From: CTSOIL-112 sp964293815
Lineage (GTDB): Bacteria > Pseudomonadota > Gammaproteobacteria > Burkholderiales > Burkholderiaceae
Reading direction: 5' to 3'
Assembly: GCA_964293815.1 (NCBI GenBank)
Contig: CAXYYC010000005.1
Location: 35,738-99,737 of the forward strand
DNA length: 64,000 nt
The translations under genes and the position numbers were made by a program. Every line of letters begins with the position of its first letter. The first letter of the stretch is position 1. Below the pieces are notes generated by a model that saw only the letters and a program-made list of their open reading frames with translations, made no database searches and was not told the DNA's origin. This document shows, piece after piece, positions 17,545-26,136 of the stretch.

Positions 17545-17571
17545 CATAAAAACCACAAATTCCCGAAAAAA

Positions 17572-18360
17572 TCACGCGTCGCGGTGGAAAATCAGCTGAT
17601 GCACGCCATTTTTCGCGGTCTGTTCATCAACGAAGTAGTAGCCGTCTTCACTGAATGTTTTTAAACCATCCGCTGTATCAATTTGATTTTGCACGACAAA
17701 GCGTGCCATCGTGCCGCGTGCGCGTTTGGCAAAAAAGCTGATGATTTTGTAGCTGCCGCTTTTTTGGTCTTTGAACACGGGCGCGACCACCGGCACATGC
17801 AAAGCTTTGAGTGGAATCGCTTTGAAATATTCCTCCGACGCGAGGTTAATCAGCACTTTGTGTTTGTGCGTCGCCAATTCGGCATTGAGCTGCTTGACCA
17901 ACTGCTCGCCCCAAAACGCATATAAATCCTTGCCTTTCGGATTATTGAGCGCCGTCCCCATTTCCAGACGATAGGCTTGTAGTAAATCCAGCGGACGCAA
18001 AATGCCGTACAAACCGGACAAAATCCGAACCCGCGCCTGCGCCTGCTTTAACTCCGCCACGGTCATGTTTTTGGCATCCAATCCGTCATAAACATCGCCG
18101 TTAAAGGCCAGAATCGCCGGTTTGGCGTTGTCCAAGGTGAATGTTTCCGACCATTCGGCATTGCGTGCCACATTCAGCGTCGCCAATTTATCGGAAATCG
18201 ACATCAGTTGCGCCAATTGCGGTACGTCGAGTTGGCGCAGCAGTTGATTGAGCTGTTTGGCTTGTACGACGAATTGTGGTTGCGTGGCGAGCTTGGCCAC
18301 ATTCGCAGGGGTCGCACTTTCAAAATCAAGGCTTTTTGCGGGTGAAAGAACGGTCAACAT
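17572..18360 (-). CDS. yaaA: peroxide stress protein YaaA
   Basis: A 262-aa member of the DUF328/YaaA family, with the diagnostic MLTVLSPAKSLDFES start and the FNGDVYDGL and RILSGLYGILRPLDLLQAYRLEMG blocks. In E. coli YaaA lowers free intracellular iron during H2O2 stress and binds DNA. It is the last gene of lgt-DUF1615-yaaA, 31 bp after the DUF1615 stop. The 3' end carries no clear terminator. Confidence 0.93.
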   Translation of the reverse strand: MLTVLSPAKSLDFESATPANVAKLATQPQFVVQAKQLNQLLRQLDVPQLAQLMSISDKLATLNVARNAEWSETFTLDNAKPAILAFNGDVYDGLDAKNMTVAELKQAQARVRILSGLYGILRPLDLLQAYRLEMGTALNNPKGKDLYAFWGEQLVKQLNAELATHKHKVLINLASEEYFKAIPLKALHVPVVAPVFKDQKSGSYKIISFFAKRARGTMARFVVQNQIDTADGLKTFSEDGYYFVDEQTAKNGVHQLIFHRDA

Positions 18361-18391
18361 AGCGGTGCTCCGATAAAAACAAGTGTATCAA

Positions 18392-19537
18392 TTAGGTGGA
18401 TTTCTGCACCGTTGCCAAGCATTGCTGATAACGGCGATTGACCGAGTTCGCGTACCACTCGGTGGTCAAATTACGGGTGATTTTTTCGCTTTTCAGGCTG
18501 ATTTTCGGAATTTGCTGGGCAATCGGCGCGCCGTATTTTTGCTGGTACAACTGCACCACCGTTCGATAGGTGGTGCTTTGCTCAAAGTCCAAACTTTTTT
18601 CCAAAGCCAAATCCTGAGCGATGGTTTGTGCGCTGATATTCGGCATTTTTTTGGCAAATAACTGTTGCAGCGCCGCTTCCGTTTGCGATGTGCTTTTGTT
18701 GGGATCGCCCTCAGCGCGGTGGTTAATCAGATCACCATCCGCAGCCAAAGGCTTCGCCGCCAATTTCGCCACCATTGCCTGAAATCCCGCATTGCGGCTG
18801 GCGTAATGCCCTGCGTTGTAATCGGCAAAACGATACAGCATCTGCTCATAATGCGTCGGGTAGTAGAACAAATGCGCGGTACCAAACAGCACGCCGCCTT
18901 TGCGCGTGTACAGCGTCTCGCGCATATTCAGGCTCGACTGTCCCAATTGCGCGGCGACACGGCGGGCGTAATCAATCGACACCTGCATCGAGCCGACCGT
19001 GCCGACCACATCGTCCACACCCTTGCCAAATTGGCTCAAAATCGGGCCGGTGAATTTAGAAGCAGTGAACTCGGCGTACCAATTGGCCAAATCCCGCTCC
19101 GTTTTCACCTGCGCAATGCCCTCGCGGAAGGTTTTGCCATTGGCCATCGGTTGATCCAAGCGCACGGCCAAGGCGAGTCTGACCGCGATATTTTCTTCCA
19201 TCTTCTTAATTTTATTGGCCAATAGCGTACTGAGCCCGGGAACCGCAGGATCGACTTTATAACCGCTCTCCTGCTCAATCACCGCCATCACTGCGCAGGC
19301 CGATTCATTGGTACGCACCATGCCGACGGTGTCCAAACTGCCCAACACATCCGTCACCCACGCCTGCGCGTCGGCCTCATTCAGACGATGCGAATGCTGA
19401 ATCATCTTCGCAAACACCGCATCCGGCGCGATCAAGCGCGGCTGATCGTTTGTTTGATGTACTTGATCGCACGCCGCCAAACCGAGCATGGCGAATACAC
19501 ACGCAAGCCCCACAGAACCACGAAATCGCCCAGTCAT
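18392..19537 (-). CDS. DUF1615 lipoprotein with transglycosylase-like motifs
   Basis: A 381-aa lipoprotein with lipobox LAAC (Cys 23). The body matches the DUF1615 family of unknown function. Three blocks stand out: Glu-Ser in VIEQESGYKVDP (E90-S91), GSMQVSIDYARRVA (from 181) and FADYNAGHYASRNAGF (from about 236). The same order, ES then GLMQ then YNAG, defines SLT/GH23 lytic transglycosylases, including slt at 39.5 kb, so a lysozyme-like peptidoglycan-cleaving fold is likely (inference). The start at 19537 lies 10 bp after the lgt stop behind GAGG; longer frames would overlap lgt. Confidence 0.8.
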   Translation of the reverse strand: MTGRFRGSVGLACVFAMLGLAACDQVHQTNDQPRLIAPDAVFAKMIQHSHRLNEADAQAWVTDVLGSLDTVGMVRTNESACAVMAVIEQESGYKVDPAVPGLSTLLANKIKKMEENIAVRLALAVRLDQPMANGKTFREGIAQVKTERDLANWYAEFTASKFTGPILSQFGKGVDDVVGTVGSMQVSIDYARRVAAQLGQSSLNMRETLYTRKGGVLFGTAHLFYYPTHYEQMLYRFADYNAGHYASRNAGFQAMVAKLAAKPLAADGDLINHRAEGDPNKSTSQTEAALQQLFAKKMPNISAQTIAQDLALEKSLDFEQSTTYRTVVQLYQQKYGAPIAQQIPKISLKSEKITRNLTTEWYANSVNRRYQQCLATVQKST

Positions 19538-19547
19538 CCGTGCAGCC

Positions 19548-20432
19548 TCAGGTTTTTGCCGGTGCATTTTGGCGTTGATACGCCCACCACAGCAACACGG
19601 CTCCGGCCACAATCATCGGCAGCGACAGCAATTGCCCCATCGAGAATCCGGCGAACAAGCCCAGAAAGTCGTCCGGCTCGCGCGCAAACTCAGCGATAAA
19701 GCGCAACACGCCGTAGCCCATCAAAAACACCGCCGAGACCGCCATCATCGGGCGAATTTTGCGCGCATACAGCCACAAAATCACGAACAGCAACAAGCCT
19801 TCGCCCAAAAACTGGTAAATCTGCGACGGATGGCGCGGCAGCATCAGATAGTCCCCCACCTGCTGCAACAGCGTCGCGCTTTGCGGATGTGCAGTGACAT
19901 ACAGCACATCCGCCTCATTCGCCTGTGGAAACAGCATCAACCACGGATAATTCGCGCCAGAGACGCGTCCCCACAATTCACCATTGATAAAATTGCCCAA
20001 ACGCCCCGCCGCCAAGCCAAGCGGTACCAGCGGTGCAATAAAATCCGTCACTTCCCAAAAATTACGACGGGTTTTGCGCGCGTACCAAATCATCGCGACC
20101 AATACGCCCAAAAATCCGCCGTGGAACGACATACCGCCCTGCCAAACCTTGAAAATATCACCCGGATTGGCCAAAAATTCCGCCGGTTTATAAAACAACA
20201 CATAGCCCAAACGCCCGCCGAGAATCACGCCGAGTACGCCATAAAACAAGATATCGTCCAACTCGATCGGCTTGAACCCGAGCAAAGGCATTTTTTTCGC
20301 GCGGTATTTACCCACGAACAAAAACATCAAAAACGCCGCCAAATAGGTCAGGCCGTACCAATGCACCGGCCAACCGCCTTCGCCGCCAATTGAAAAAGCC
20401 ACCGGATCAAACTGTGGGTGAATCAGAGCCAT
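19548..20432 (-). CDS. lgt: prolipoprotein diacylglyceryl transferase
   Basis: The 294-aa inner-membrane enzyme attaches diacylglycerol to the lipobox cysteine of preprolipoproteins, the first step of lipoprotein maturation. Seven hydrophobic segments are visible and the Lgt signature AGRLGNFINGELWGR is intact near residue 145, as is the VHWYGLTYLAAF start. It heads an operon with the DUF1615 lipoprotein and yaaA. Its substrates in this window include at least eight predicted lipoproteins. Confidence 0.96.
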   Translation of the reverse strand: MALIHPQFDPVAFSIGGEGGWPVHWYGLTYLAAFLMFLFVGKYRAKKMPLLGFKPIELDDILFYGVLGVILGGRLGYVLFYKPAEFLANPGDIFKVWQGGMSFHGGFLGVLVAMIWYARKTRRNFWEVTDFIAPLVPLGLAAGRLGNFINGELWGRVSGANYPWLMLFPQANEADVLYVTAHPQSATLLQQVGDYLMLPRHPSQIYQFLGEGLLLFVILWLYARKIRPMMAVSAVFLMGYGVLRFIAEFAREPDDFLGLFAGFSMGQLLSLPMIVAGAVLLWWAYQRQNAPAKT

Positions 20433-20705
20433 AAATATCCTTATTGATTATTCATCTACATCTACTAAAAATGGATGGGCACGCCATCCTTGCTACACAC
20501 GATTGCTCATGGACAACACGTCAAATGGCAAGCGATTATTTTGCATACATCATGCGCCATTCATCCCCTTACTGTAGAATACCGTCCTACATTGTACCGA
20601 TGTCGTCCGCTTTTTTCAGACATTTAGCATGCTTTCGTACAGCGTCTGGAGGCCAATACCGGCGGCAGATGAACGCACGTTTTACCGAATTTTTAAGGAT
20701 TTATT

Positions 20706-21020
20706 ATGAAGCGAATTTTAACCAGCACCGTTTTGAGCCTCAGCCTGATTGCATTTGCTCCGTCCAGCCACGCCGATGGTTACCAAATTGCCAAAGCCAA
20801 CGATTGTTTCAAATGCCACGACATCAGCCAAGAGAAAAAAGGCCCGTCATTTCAATACATCAGCAACGCATATAAAGGCCGCAATGACGCCGCTGGGCGA
20901 ATCCAAAACCCGATTCGCAACGGCATTACGTTTTATGGTTTTTGGAAAAAAATGCCGGCGAACCGTAATATGAACGACGCTGATCTACAAGAACTAACCC
21001 GTTGGATTTTGAGCCAATAA
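20706..21020 (+). CDS. monohaem class I cytochrome c (c551/c552-like)
   Basis: A 104-aa periplasmic protein. A Sec signal peptide ends near residue 23 (SHADG). The haem site is C34-x-x-C37-H38, and a Met in KKMPANRN is the probable sixth ligand. AAGGA precedes the ATG. The following gene encodes a similar cytochrome, so the pair may be a tandem duplication. It would shuttle electrons between periplasmic dehydrogenases or complex III and a terminal oxidase or reductase; the exact partner is unknown. Confidence 0.88.
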   Translation: MKRILTSTVLSLSLIAFAPSSHADGYQIAKANDCFKCHDISQEKKGPSFQYISNAYKGRNDAAGRIQNPIRNGITFYGFWKKMPANRNMNDADLQELTRWILSQ

Positions 21021-21131
21021 ACCGATAAAAATTCCTCTGATGATTGCGCACATATGTCAACGTTTCCAAATCTCAGGTATTATGGCAATACTGACCCGAT
21101 GTATGAACCCGCATCAATAAAGGATCCACTC

Positions 21132-21449
21132 ATGAAATTGCTCAAACCCGCTCTGATGACTGTATTGCTCGCTTTGGGCATCGGCTCGGCGCATGTTGCC
21201 GTGGCCAGTCCGCAAATTGCCAAACAATACAAATGTTTGGAGTGTCATGTGTTGGACAAAAAAGTCATCGGCCCGTCGATTCGTGACATGGCAAACAAAT
21301 ATAAAGGCGATCCAGGCGCCATGAGCCGTTTGACCGATCGCGTGCGCAGTGGCTCGGTCGGTGTGTGGGGAACCACACCAATGCAAGGTCATCCCGATAT
21401 GCCACAAAAGGACATCGAAGCAGTCCTCAAATGGATGCTGGATCGATAA
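21132..21449 (+). CDS. monohaem class I cytochrome c (c551/c552-like)
   Basis: A 105-aa periplasmic cytochrome with a signal peptide ending near VAVAS (residue 26), haem site C35-x-x-C38-H39, and PMQGHPDMPQKD supplying the Met ligand. The start at 21132 has AAAGGA 8 nt upstream, while a longer frame from 21054 has none and would bury the signal peptide. It is 111 bp downstream of the other cytochrome gene, in the same direction, and ends before a good hairpin terminator. Confidence 0.9.
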   Translation: MKLLKPALMTVLLALGIGSAHVAVASPQIAKQYKCLECHVLDKKVIGPSIRDMANKYKGDPGAMSRLTDRVRSGSVGVWGTTPMQGHPDMPQKDIEAVLKWMLDR

Positions 21450-21467
21450 ATCCATTAACGCATACGC

Positions 21468-21498
21468 CAAAAACGCACGATCAAGGTCGTGCGTTTTT
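21468..21498 (+). terminator. terminator of the cytochrome pair
   Basis: AAAACGCACGA and TCGTGCGTTTT form an 11-bp stem with a 6-nt loop and a T-run, 20 bp past the second cytochrome stop. Confidence 0.78.
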
Positions 21499-21527
21499 GA
21501 CTTTTAGCGGAACATCCAACGCGGTCT

Positions 21528-22175
21528 ATGGCACAATACGAACTTAAAAATATGATCGCAATGACCATGAACACCCACGTTTCCGATTCCTCCAGCACTA
21601 CGGCTTCTCTCACGCCCTCCACCCGATTTTGCGCGCAATGCGGCAACGCGGTCGAATACCGCATTCCCGACGATGACTCACGCGTACGCGCGGTGTGTCC
21701 GAATTGCGGCTTTGTGCATTACGACAATCCCAAAATGGTCGTCGGTACACTTGCGGTGTTTGAGGGAAAAATATTGCTGTGCCGCCGCGCAATTGAGCCG
21801 GGTTATGGGCTTTGGACGCTACCAGCAGGTTTTATGGAATGCGGCGAGAGCCTTGCCCAAGGCGCATTGCGCGAAACATTGGAGGAGGCCTGCGCGCAGG
21901 TGCAGTTGATTGAGCCGGTGTACCACATCGTTGATATTCCCTTCATCGGGCAAACGCATTTCTTTTTCCGCGCCGAGCTGGCACAGGCCGAATTTGGTGC
22001 CGGTGACGAGACGCTGGAGACACGTTTGTTTGCAATAGATGAGTTGCCGTGGGCAGACATTGTGTTTGAAAGCACACGGTCCACATTGCGTGCGTGGATT
22101 GACGACAGCGCGCGCGGGGTTTTCAGCACGCGCCACAGCCTGATTCAGCCCAGACCCGACGATCACCGTCGTTAA
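21528..22175 (+). CDS. Nudix hydrolase with N-terminal zinc ribbon
   Basis: The 215-aa protein has a zinc ribbon with two CxxC pairs (FCAQCGN and VCPNCGF, about residues 34-62) and a Nudix domain. The Nudix box is G-x5-E-x7-RETLEEACA, so the usual glycine near its end is Cys; the metal-binding glutamates are kept. The arrangement resembles NADH pyrophosphatase relatives (NudC-like), but substrate is not fixed by sequence. The start is uncertain; downstream ATGs at 21552 and 21567 are equally plausible. Its stop overlaps the aat start (TAATG), so the two are probably co-translated. Confidence 0.82.
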   Translation: MAQYELKNMIAMTMNTHVSDSSSTTASLTPSTRFCAQCGNAVEYRIPDDDSRVRAVCPNCGFVHYDNPKMVVGTLAVFEGKILLCRRAIEPGYGLWTLPAGFMECGESLAQGALRETLEEACAQVQLIEPVYHIVDIPFIGQTHFFFRAELAQAEFGAGDETLETRLFAIDELPWADIVFESTRSTLRAWIDDSARGVFSTRHSLIQPRPDDHRR

Positions 22176-22954
22176 TGATTGCACTCACGCGTCATGTCAT
22201 GAATAGCGAGCATCCATTCACCCTCGTGCATCAACCCAGTGATTTGCCTACCCATGCGCAGATTAGCCTCGGTGCACCGCATCTGGAGAGCGTGTATGCG
22301 GTTGGTTTCGCAATTGACGCCGATTGGGTTGAGACGGCGTACCAACGAGGACTGTTTCCGTGGTACAACGAGGGCGAGCCAGTGCTCTGGCACAGCCCCG
22401 AGCCGCGTATGGTGCTGGCATTGGACGAATTTAACATCAGCCAATCACTGAATAAACGTCTGCGGCAATGGGCGCGCCGCCCTGAGCTGGGCTACCGCGT
22501 GACCTTGAACCATTGCTTCGAGCGCGTGATCAACGCCTGTGCCGCTGCCGCCCGCCGTGGACAAGACGGCACTTGGATACACCGCGCGCTGAAACATGCC
22601 TACATCGAACTGCACCAACGCCAACGTGCCGTCAGTGTCGAGCTGTGGCAGCATGACCAGCTCGTCGCAGGTTTATACGGCGTCCTGCTGGGCAAAATGT
22701 TTTTCGGCGAGTCCATGTTCACACAGGTGAGCGATGGTTCCAAAGTCGCGCTTGCCTGCTGGGTTCAGTGTTTGCGCGAACACGGCGGACAGTGGATTGA
22801 TTGCCAACAAGTCACTGCGCATCTGGGTAGCTTGGGCGCACGCCCCATCGCGCGCGAGGTATTTTTCCAGCGCAGTGCCGAATTAATGCGTACCGAACCG
22901 ATCAACTGGTCATCACTGTGCGCACACGATAATCTGTTACACTACTTCGGTTAG
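22175..22954 (+). CDS. aat: leucyl/phenylalanyl-tRNA-protein transferase
   Basis: A 259-aa enzyme that adds Leu or Phe from tRNA to proteins starting with Lys or Arg, making an N-degron for ClpAP. The family core GLFPWYNEGEPVLWHSPEPRMVL begins near residue 53, followed by GTWIHRALKHAYIELH and GKMFFGESMF. The start at 22175 overlaps the previous stop; a start at 22199 is possible. It is followed by bpt and pyrD in one transcription unit. Confidence 0.94.
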   Translation: MIALTRHVMNSEHPFTLVHQPSDLPTHAQISLGAPHLESVYAVGFAIDADWVETAYQRGLFPWYNEGEPVLWHSPEPRMVLALDEFNISQSLNKRLRQWARRPELGYRVTLNHCFERVINACAAAARRGQDGTWIHRALKHAYIELHQRQRAVSVELWQHDQLVAGLYGVLLGKMFFGESMFTQVSDGSKVALACWVQCLREHGGQWIDCQQVTAHLGSLGARPIAREVFFQRSAELMRTEPINWSSLCAHDNLLHYFG

Positions 22955-22971
22955 CCTTTGAGTAAAAACGT

Positions 22972-23745
22972 ATGAAAACCGAACATCAGCAATTGACCCA
23001 GCTCCAACTGTACCGTACCGACGAGTACCCGTGCAGTTATCTGCCTGAGCGTCTGGCCTCCTCGCAGATGGTCGCGCCGATCGATCGCATCAATGACAGC
23101 AATTACGGTCAACTCATTGATCTCGGTTTTCGACGTAGCGGGCTATATGTCTACCGTCCGCAATGCCCCAGCTGTCGCGCCTGCCAATCCTACCGCATCG
23201 TGGTCAACCGTTTTACGCCCAACCGTAGCCAACGTCGCTGCTGGAAAAAATGGTCGCATCTGCATGTGCGTATGGTGGAATTAAGCTTTTCCGAGGAGCA
23301 TTTTGCCCTCTACCGCCGCTACATCGCATCGCGTCACGCTGACGGCGCGATGGCGAACGATACCGAAGAGCAATACCAACAATTTTTCCTGCGCAGTGCG
23401 ATCACCAGTTTTTTGGTCGAATTCCGCGACGAACACGGCGTTTTACGCATGGTCAGCGTGATAGATCAGACCACCAGCGGCCTGTCGGCGATGTACACCT
23501 TTTACGATCCTGCGCCCGAATTTGCGGGGCTGGGCACCTACGGCATACTCTGGCAGGTACAAATCGCCCGCCAATTTGGCTTAAAATTCGTCTATCTCGG
23601 CTTTTGGATTGCCGGCAGTCCCAAAATGCACTACAAACAACAATTCGGTCCCGCTGAAATTCTGATCAATGGCACTTGGCGCGCCTTTGAGGTCAACAGC
23701 GAAACCTCAAACCAAGCAGCCAAGCAAACACCCGAACCCCATTAA
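22972..23745 (+). CDS. bpt: aspartate/glutamate leucyltransferase
   Basis: A 257-aa ATE1-like transferase that adds leucine to N-terminal Asp or Glu in bacteria (Bpt); older annotations call it arginyl-tRNA-protein transferase. Visible family blocks include the N-terminal CSYLPERLASSQMV, the CPSCRACQSYRI Cys cluster (about 64-75) and FVYLGFWIAGSPKMHYK near the end. It lies 17 bp after aat, so both branches of the N-end rule are in one operon. Confidence 0.93.
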   Translation: MKTEHQQLTQLQLYRTDEYPCSYLPERLASSQMVAPIDRINDSNYGQLIDLGFRRSGLYVYRPQCPSCRACQSYRIVVNRFTPNRSQRRCWKKWSHLHVRMVELSFSEEHFALYRRYIASRHADGAMANDTEEQYQQFFLRSAITSFLVEFRDEHGVLRMVSVIDQTTSGLSAMYTFYDPAPEFAGLGTYGILWQVQIARQFGLKFVYLGFWIAGSPKMHYKQQFGPAEILINGTWRAFEVNSETSNQAAKQTPEPH

Positions 23746-23765
23746 AAACCACCCACGAAACCATC

Positions 23766-24782
23766 ATGTCGTATCAACTACTCCGTCATATCCTATTCCA
23801 AATGGATGCCGAACGCGCGCATCACCTCTCATTCAAACTCGCCCATACGGCGCACCGATTCGGGCTTTTACCCAAAATTCAGGTCAATAGCCAGCCGTAT
23901 ACATTGATGGGTTTAACCTTCCCCAATCGCGTCGGCCTCGCCGCCGGTCTGGACAAAAACGGCGAGCACATTGACGTACTCGCCACGATGGGCTTTGGCT
24001 TTATCGAAATCGGCACCATCACCCCGCGCCCGCAGGACGGCAATCCCAAACCACGGCTGTTTCGCATTCCCGAAAAGCAAGCGATCATCAACCGCATGGG
24101 CTTTAACAATCAAGGCGTCAACGCCCTGCTTGCCAATGTCGCGCGCAGTCAATTTGTCCAAAACGGTGGCATCCTCGGCATTAATATCGGCAAAAACGCC
24201 AGCACGCCCATCGAAAACGCCACCGACGACTACCTATCCGCGCTGACCAGCGTCTACCCGCACGCCAGCTACGTCACCGTCAACATTTCCTCGCCCAACA
24301 CCAAAAACCTGCGTGATTTACAGCAAGAAGACGCGCTCGACCAGCTCCTGCGTGCGCTCAAATCGCGCCAACTCGAACTGGCCGACACACACGGACGCTA
24401 CGTCCCAATGACGCTCAAAATCGCACCAGATCTGGATCAAAGCCAAATTCATGCCATTGCCGATTTACTCAAACTGCACCGTTTTGACGCCGTGATCGCC
24501 ACCAACACCACATTGGACAAAAGTACCACCGAACACCTCAAACACGGCAACGAAACCGGCGGACTCTCCGGCGCGCCCGTTCGTGACAAATCCACCGCCG
24601 TCGTGCGCGCGCTCAAAAACCTATTGCAAGACGAGGTTCCGATTATCGGCGTAGGCGGCATTTTGAACGCCCAAGACGCACAAGAAAAAATCAACGCAGG
24701 GGCGCAACTCGTGCAGGTATACAGCGGATTGGTCTATCGAGGGCCAGAATTGGTGAAAGAATGCGTGCAAGCGATTCGCTAA
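23766..24782 (+). CDS. pyrD: dihydroorotate dehydrogenase (quinone), class 2
   Basis: The 338-aa membrane-associated flavoenzyme oxidises dihydroorotate to orotate and passes electrons to ubiquinone, the fourth step of UMP synthesis. The N-terminal amphipathic helices of class 2 enzymes are present, as are GLAAGLDKNGEHID, the catalytic-serine loop NISSPNTKNLRDLQ (about 178-191) and the FMN phosphate site IIGVGGILNAQDA. It ends the aat-bpt-pyrD unit; a hairpin terminator follows 40 bp later. Confidence 0.97.
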   Translation: MSYQLLRHILFQMDAERAHHLSFKLAHTAHRFGLLPKIQVNSQPYTLMGLTFPNRVGLAAGLDKNGEHIDVLATMGFGFIEIGTITPRPQDGNPKPRLFRIPEKQAIINRMGFNNQGVNALLANVARSQFVQNGGILGINIGKNASTPIENATDDYLSALTSVYPHASYVTVNISSPNTKNLRDLQQEDALDQLLRALKSRQLELADTHGRYVPMTLKIAPDLDQSQIHAIADLLKLHRFDAVIATNTTLDKSTTEHLKHGNETGGLSGAPVRDKSTAVVRALKNLLQDEVPIIGVGGILNAQDAQEKINAGAQLVQVYSGLVYRGPELVKECVQAIR

Positions 24783-24822
24783 TATTCGCTAAAACCCATT
24801 CAAAACCCCACGCAAGTATGAC

Positions 24823-24847
24823 AAAAGCGACCCATCGGTCGCTTTTT
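24823..24847 (+). terminator. pyrD terminator
   Basis: AAAAGCGACC and GGTCGCTTTT form a 10-bp stem with a 4-nt loop and trailing T-run. Confidence 0.8.
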
Positions 24848-25010
24848 GCTATGTTCTGTGTCTTTTTATCCCCAATTGACACTCTGTCAACCAAAAACCC
24901 CGTCATCCCTTAATTATTCACAATGATGTCATATCATTGCCTTAATCTGTGCGCGTCAGATAACAAAAATCCGACAAAACTATATTGCAACACCATAAAA
25001 GGAGGACAAA

Positions 25011-25118
25011 ATGCAACGCAGATTCGTTCAACGAAGCCTACAAGCTCAGGCACAAAACCGCATTCGCATTATGCACATGCTGCAAAAGCAGCAAGCACAA
25101 CAAAAAACTGCGGCTTAA
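25011..25118 (+). CDS. 35-residue basic small protein, unknown
   Basis: An ATG preceded by AAAAGGAGGAC, one of the best ribosome binding sites in the window, opens a 35-codon frame ending in TAA. The product is rich in Gln and Arg, begins MQRRFVQRSLQ and ends QQAQQKTAA, and has no membrane segment; it should form one amphipathic basic helix. A terminator hairpin follows 43 bp later and a palindrome TTGACA-CTC-TGTCAA lies at 24876-24890 upstream. I recognise no family. Nucleic-acid or ribosome binding is a guess from charge alone. Confidence 0.6.
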   Translation: MQRRFVQRSLQAQAQNRIRIMHMLQKQQAQQKTAA

Positions 25119-25161
25119 CCTGACGCCAAGCAAGCGGCCAAAAACCGCACATAAAAAAACA

Positions 25162-25187
25162 GCCGCATCATTGATGCGGCTTTTGTT
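25162..25187 (+). terminator. terminator after the 35-residue small gene
   Basis: GCCGCATCA and TGATGCGGC form a long stem followed by TTTTGTTT. Confidence 0.75.
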
Positions 25188-25353
25188 TAACGGCGTCTCA
25201 TCCCGAAAAGATTGGCTGAAAAAAGCATCGGCTCAGGCGAGTCGTATCAAATCTCACCGAGCCCGACATAGACTACGAACTCATCGTTCTAATCTTGGGA
25301 TTCAATATTGTGTCAACGAATCCCAACAATTTTGCTGTCAGACAGAAGTCTAT

Positions 25354-25992
25354 TTATTTCACCTCAGTGACAAACTGTGCACGCGCACGACGCACTTTTT
25401 TCAGATTCACCAGCCAGTCATTTTCTGCCTCGCGGTAGCCCAGCGGCAAAATCGCGACGCTGCGCAAACCACGACTGCGCAGATCCAAAATCTCGTCCAG
25501 CGCATTCGGATCAAAGCCTTCCATCGGCGTGCTGTCCACTTCCAGTTCCGCAGCAGCCAATAACGCCGTGCCCAAGCCAATATACGCCTGACGTGCGGCG
25601 TGTTGGTAATTCACCTCTGCGTCGCGTTGCGGGTAAATACCGAGCAACATCTGACGGTAATCTTCCCAACCCTGATTTTTAAAGCCGCGTTCATCGTTCA
25701 CGAGGTCAAACATCATATTGATTCGCTCAACGGTGTAGTTGTCCCACGCGGCGAATACCAGCAAATGCGAGCCGTCGGTGATTTGCGCTTGATTCCACGC
25801 GATGGCTTTGATGCGCTCGCGCACTTGCGGATTGGTCACGACGATGACTTCATAGGGTTGCAAACCGCTTGATGTCGCGGTCAAGCGAATCGCTTCTAAA
25901 ATTTGCTCCACCTTGTCATCGGATACCGCTTGCTTCGGATCCATTTTCTTGGTGGCATAACGCCATTGCAGTAAATCCAGTAGTTTTTTCAT
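25354..25992 (-). CDS. NAD(P)H-dependent nitroreductase-family flavoprotein
   Basis: A 212-aa FMN oxidoreductase of the NfsB/DrgA type. Family features are the WRYATKKMD start (FMN phosphate contact), the LTATSSGLQPYEVIVV segment, QAYIGLGTALLAAAELEVDSTPMEGFDP and the final GYREAENDW block. Such enzymes reduce nitroaromatics, quinones or flavins; the physiological substrate is unknown. The start at 25992 fits the family; a longer frame adds 13 residues without support. It stands alone. Confidence 0.88.
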   Translation of the reverse strand: MKKLLDLLQWRYATKKMDPKQAVSDDKVEQILEAIRLTATSSGLQPYEVIVVTNPQVRERIKAIAWNQAQITDGSHLLVFAAWDNYTVERINMMFDLVNDERGFKNQGWEDYRQMLLGIYPQRDAEVNYQHAARQAYIGLGTALLAAAELEVDSTPMEGFDPNALDEILDLRSRGLRSVAILPLGYREAENDWLVNLKKVRRARAQFVTEVK

Positions 25993-26136
25993 ATATGTAT
26001 TGTCTAAAAAGTTAAAAAAGCGCGATAGCAATTTGATTCCACGCGGCCCAAAATTGCGTTCCGATTATATCAGGGATATTGGATGCGGTTGTGTCGGGAC
26101 ATTTTCGAGGCTCAGCTCAACCGCATGGAGGTGATT

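Noticed and set aside
20444..20875. A 143-codon plus-strand frame running into the first cytochrome gene.
   Set aside because: It overlaps the cytochrome in another frame, has no ribosome binding site and no recognisable domain.
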